Shown one piece after another: positions 62,147 to 64,000 of a DNA stretch of 64,000 nt (positions are counted from its first letter, which is position 1; every line of letters starts with the position of its first letter). Below the pieces are notes generated by a model, which was not told the origin of the DNA, ran no database searches, and worked only from the letters and a program-made list of their open reading frames with translations. This DNA is from Sunxiuqinia sp965372405 (lineage in GTDB: Bacteria > Bacteroidota > Bacteroidia > Bacteroidales > Prolixibacteraceae). Position numbers and translations under genes: made by a program. The DNA lies in assembly GCA_965372405.1 (NCBI GenBank), contig CBDVCE010000017.1, positions 5,315 to 69,314 of the forward strand, given 5' to 3'.

Positions 62147-63682
62147 GTTTATTTTTAAAACATTAGGTGTAATATTATTCTCATCTTTAGAATCTATTGT
62201 CTTTTCTACAGAAAGAAATGAAGGGATTATAAATCTTTCCATTTCTTTCCATATGATGCTGTGATTGCCAACAATGTCAGTTGGATTATGGTGAAGTACC
62301 AACACAACCAAATCTAGTTTGGGAATTATCCATAAAAATTGTACTCCATAGCCTGAGGCATAAATTGTATTGTATTTAGTTTGGTTAACCTCAAATACTC
62401 CTCTCCACCACTGATAACCATACCCCGCTCGTTTGTTTGCCCCATTTATGGATAAATGAAATGCTGTTGATTCTTTAACCCAGTTTTGTGAAACGACTTG
62501 CTGTCCATTCCATTTTCCATCGTTAAGTACTAATTGTCCAATTTTTAAAATATCTCTGGGTTGCAAATACAATCCACCTCCTGTATGAACTTGGTCATTA
62601 CTTGAACTCCAGATGTAGTGTTTTATTCCCAGTTTCCTGAACAAGGTTTGTTCAGCATACTCATCAATCGGTATCCCTGTTGCGTCTAGAACCACACCAC
62701 CAAGTAGAACGGAAAGTCCGCTGTTGTATTCGAACTTCTCACCCGGTTGTTCACCCTGTCTAATATCACGGGATAGGACATAATTGTACATATCTCCGCT
62801 ATTATTCATAACCACAGCATCATTGCGTGGATCAGTATATGGAATTCTCTCTTGCCAGTCTAAACCTCCAGACATCATTAGTGCATGCTTAAGACTAACA
62901 GGCCAAGAATTTTGATTAAAGGAATCGATATACTTTGGGAAAAAGTCCTGTAATGGTTGGTCTAGGTCACTTATAAAACCATTATCATATGCGGTACCAA
63001 CCAAGAGAGAAGTTACACTTTTCGTTGCCGATTGAATACTGTGAACCCTATTCCTTCTGCCTAGATGGAAATACTCTTCAAGTACCAATTTACCATTTTG
63101 TGCTACAAGTATTGCGTCTAATCCTTGATATTTACCATCAAGGATCTTCTGAGAAAGTTCTTCTAATGGTTGGCGATTGTTATTGGAATCACATAGTGAT
63201 CCTATTGACCAATCATCATTAATTAAATCAGGTGCGGTATAATTCCATGATTTTACTTTCTGGCCTTCATTATCAACCCTTGCAGGCATTTTAGATGTCC
63301 AATTATCAACCTTATGGTATTTTATTGTATCACTTTCCTGAGTGGGTGAATAACGTATTACGTTCATCGATTTTTGATTCTCTAATAAAATACCTTTAAA
63401 AGTCCAGCCGGATTCCAAATCAACTTCAATATAGGAACTAGTTGCTTTTACATCTTCATACACTCCAAAACTCATTAACTCTGGAATTTCCCATTTTGCA
63501 CTCCATGTTTTATCAATGGAATCTTGATGTAATTCAAATTCACTGGCCACTGTGAATCCCGGGTAAAACTCAATATTAGTTTGCCAGACACCCTCCCATA
63601 TATTTTTTTCTTTCGAACATGCTAATGAAATCAGAAGAACTACAAAAATAACAGCAGCATTACTTATTGTTTTAAGTTTCAT
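62138..63682 (-). CDS. Serine hydrolase, beta-lactamase fold (class C/DD-peptidase-like) lipoprotein
   Basis: A 514-residue lipoprotein. The signal KLKTISNAAVIFVVLLISLAC ends in a lipobox. An extra beta-rich N-terminal domain (about 25-150) precedes the beta-lactamase-type domain: S-x-x-K in SIQSATKSV with Ser near residue 218, Y-x-N as EYNSGLS, and a late ASGYGVQF in the third-motif position. Members include esterases, DD-peptidases and class C lactamases; the activity here is not set by sequence, and an antibiotic-resistance role should not be assumed. An in-frame ATG at 63706 gives 8 more residues. Its stop codon lies inside a noncoding spacer. Confidence 0.87.
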   Translation of the reverse strand: MKLKTISNAAVIFVVLLISLACSKEKNIWEGVWQTNIEFYPGFTVASEFELHQDSIDKTWSAKWEIPELMSFGVYEDVKATSSYIEVDLESGWTFKGILLENQKSMNVIRYSPTQESDTIKYHKVDNWTSKMPARVDNEGQKVKSWNYTAPDLINDDWSIGSLCDSNNNRQPLEELSQKILDGKYQGLDAILVAQNGKLVLEEYFHLGRRNRVHSIQSATKSVTSLLVGTAYDNGFISDLDQPLQDFFPKYIDSFNQNSWPVSLKHALMMSGGLDWQERIPYTDPRNDAVVMNNSGDMYNYVLSRDIRQGEQPGEKFEYNSGLSVLLGGVVLDATGIPIDEYAEQTLFRKLGIKHYIWSSSNDQVHTGGGLYLQPRDILKIGQLVLNDGKWNGQQVVSQNWVKESTAFHLSINGANKRAGYGYQWWRGVFEVNQTKYNTIYASGYGVQFLWIIPKLDLVVLVLHHNPTDIVGNHSIIWKEMERFIIPSFLSVEKTIDSKDENNITPNVLKINEW

Positions 63683-63706
63683 AATTTTTAGATTAATTCT
63701 CTTCAT

Positions 63707-64000
63707 ATCGATCTTGTGATTGTAGTAATTTCTAATATAATTTAATGAACCCGTCTAATTAAATGAGTGGTAACGGTCTTGCTAAGTTGCGTGGGCGATT
63801 AAAACAGTTGTCTTATCAAACCGCTAAAAAAGCAAGCCGCATAAATTTGTTTATATTTTTTGCAAACCAAATCTAGGAGGCTTGCTGGTGTTTCTTAATT
63901 GAGCCAAACTTTCAAACTACGCATCAGCGCCCATGAAATTTAGCTTTTGTGTGTGCCCAGCATGAGCATCACTCTGTGCACTTACCCGGAAGCTGTATAA
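63707..64000. other. Gene-free right end with a foldback spacer
   Basis: About 290 bases upstream of the beta-lactamase-fold gene without a credible gene. It holds GAGTGGTAAC at 63765-63774 on the plus strand, the same ten bases found on the minus strand at 62146-62137. An 8-base inverted repeat, AGCAAGCC (63831-63838) / GGCTTGCT (63879-63886), follows. It looks like another spacer of the accessory array, cut by the window edge. Confidence 0.5.

Noticed and set aside
62138..63682. Antibiotic-resistance beta-lactamase
   Set aside because: The fold is shared by esterases and DD-peptidases, the protein has an extra N-terminal domain, and no specific class C signature beyond S-x-x-K and Y-x-N was seen.
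57033..63886. Canonical integron attC sites
   Set aside because: Only one repeat copy shows a full GTTRRRY core (GTTGGGT on the minus strand near 60135) and no matching RYYYAAC partner at the right spacing was found; no integrase is in the window. Kept only as a cassette-like hypothesis.

Overview
The window is a stretch of AT-rich chromosome from a member of the Bacteroidota, most likely an environmental Bacteroidales/Marinilabiliales-type organism. This rests on phylum-typical TAnnTTTG promoter boxes with few Shine-Dalgarno sites, a subtilase with a type IX secretion C-terminal tail, a T9SS plug-family protein, a TonB-dependent receptor with a carboxypeptidase-like N-terminal domain, Na+-NQR, short-form AMP nucleosidase, DivIC/FtsB and YqgE. 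The species cannot be fixed from the sequence alone. No rRNA, CRISPR array, transposase or prophage was seen.

From 1 to about 46.5 kb the content is mostly conserved housekeeping. It opens with the 3' part of a fused trehalose-6-phosphate synthase/phosphatase, then a MORN-type exported protein, a T9SS subtilase, xseA-xseB, an exported alpha/beta hydrolase, guaC, a SUI1/YciH factor and a beta-carbonic anhydrase. A minus-strand TonB receptor follows, preceded by a TPP riboswitch with its own promoter. Next come a minus-strand block (lipoprotein, GT2 glycosyltransferase, inositol-phosphatase family protein, mtaB, PIN-PhoH) and folC with tRNA-Val(UAC). The plus strand then carries a hybrid histidine kinase, recR, a GT2/sugar-transferase fusion, a GNAT protein, AMP nucleosidase, holA, a rhomboid protease, a HAD phosphatase and a class IV aminotransferase fold protein. 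After yqgE, a DivIC-like gene and pruA there is a second kinase, a T9SS plug-domain protein and the complete nqrABCDEF operon. The segment ends with a third kinase, a frameshifted MscS channel gene, a GH76 lipoprotein and a PlsC-type acyltransferase.

From 46.5 to 55.3 kb a minus-strand block resembles gene sets best known from Planctomycetes and Verrucomicrobia. It holds a Tat-signal NHL/beta-propeller protein, a DUF1549/DUF1553 cytochrome, a Tat-signal DUF1501 protein and a membrane DUF2231/cytochrome fusion in one tight operon, with an exported CBM9-like protein upstream. Between the last gene and the operon lies a 600-base gene-free stretch studded with at least seven short triloop/tetraloop palindromes.

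From 55.3 kb to the end the character changes to small, poorly conserved minus-strand genes: Fic, small membrane proteins, an RDD protein, a MuiA-like protein carrying a SusC-like insert, secreted hypotheticals and a beta-lactamase-fold lipoprotein. These are separated by foldback-type noncoding spacers. One about 90-125-base spacer sequence with two hairpins occurs three times (57.0, 60.1 and 60.8 kb), each copy lying downstream of a gene's stop codon. Another spacer supplies the stop codon of the gene before it. This looks like a mobile, cassette-like accessory array, although the spacers do not match canonical integron attC consensus sites and no integrase is in view.
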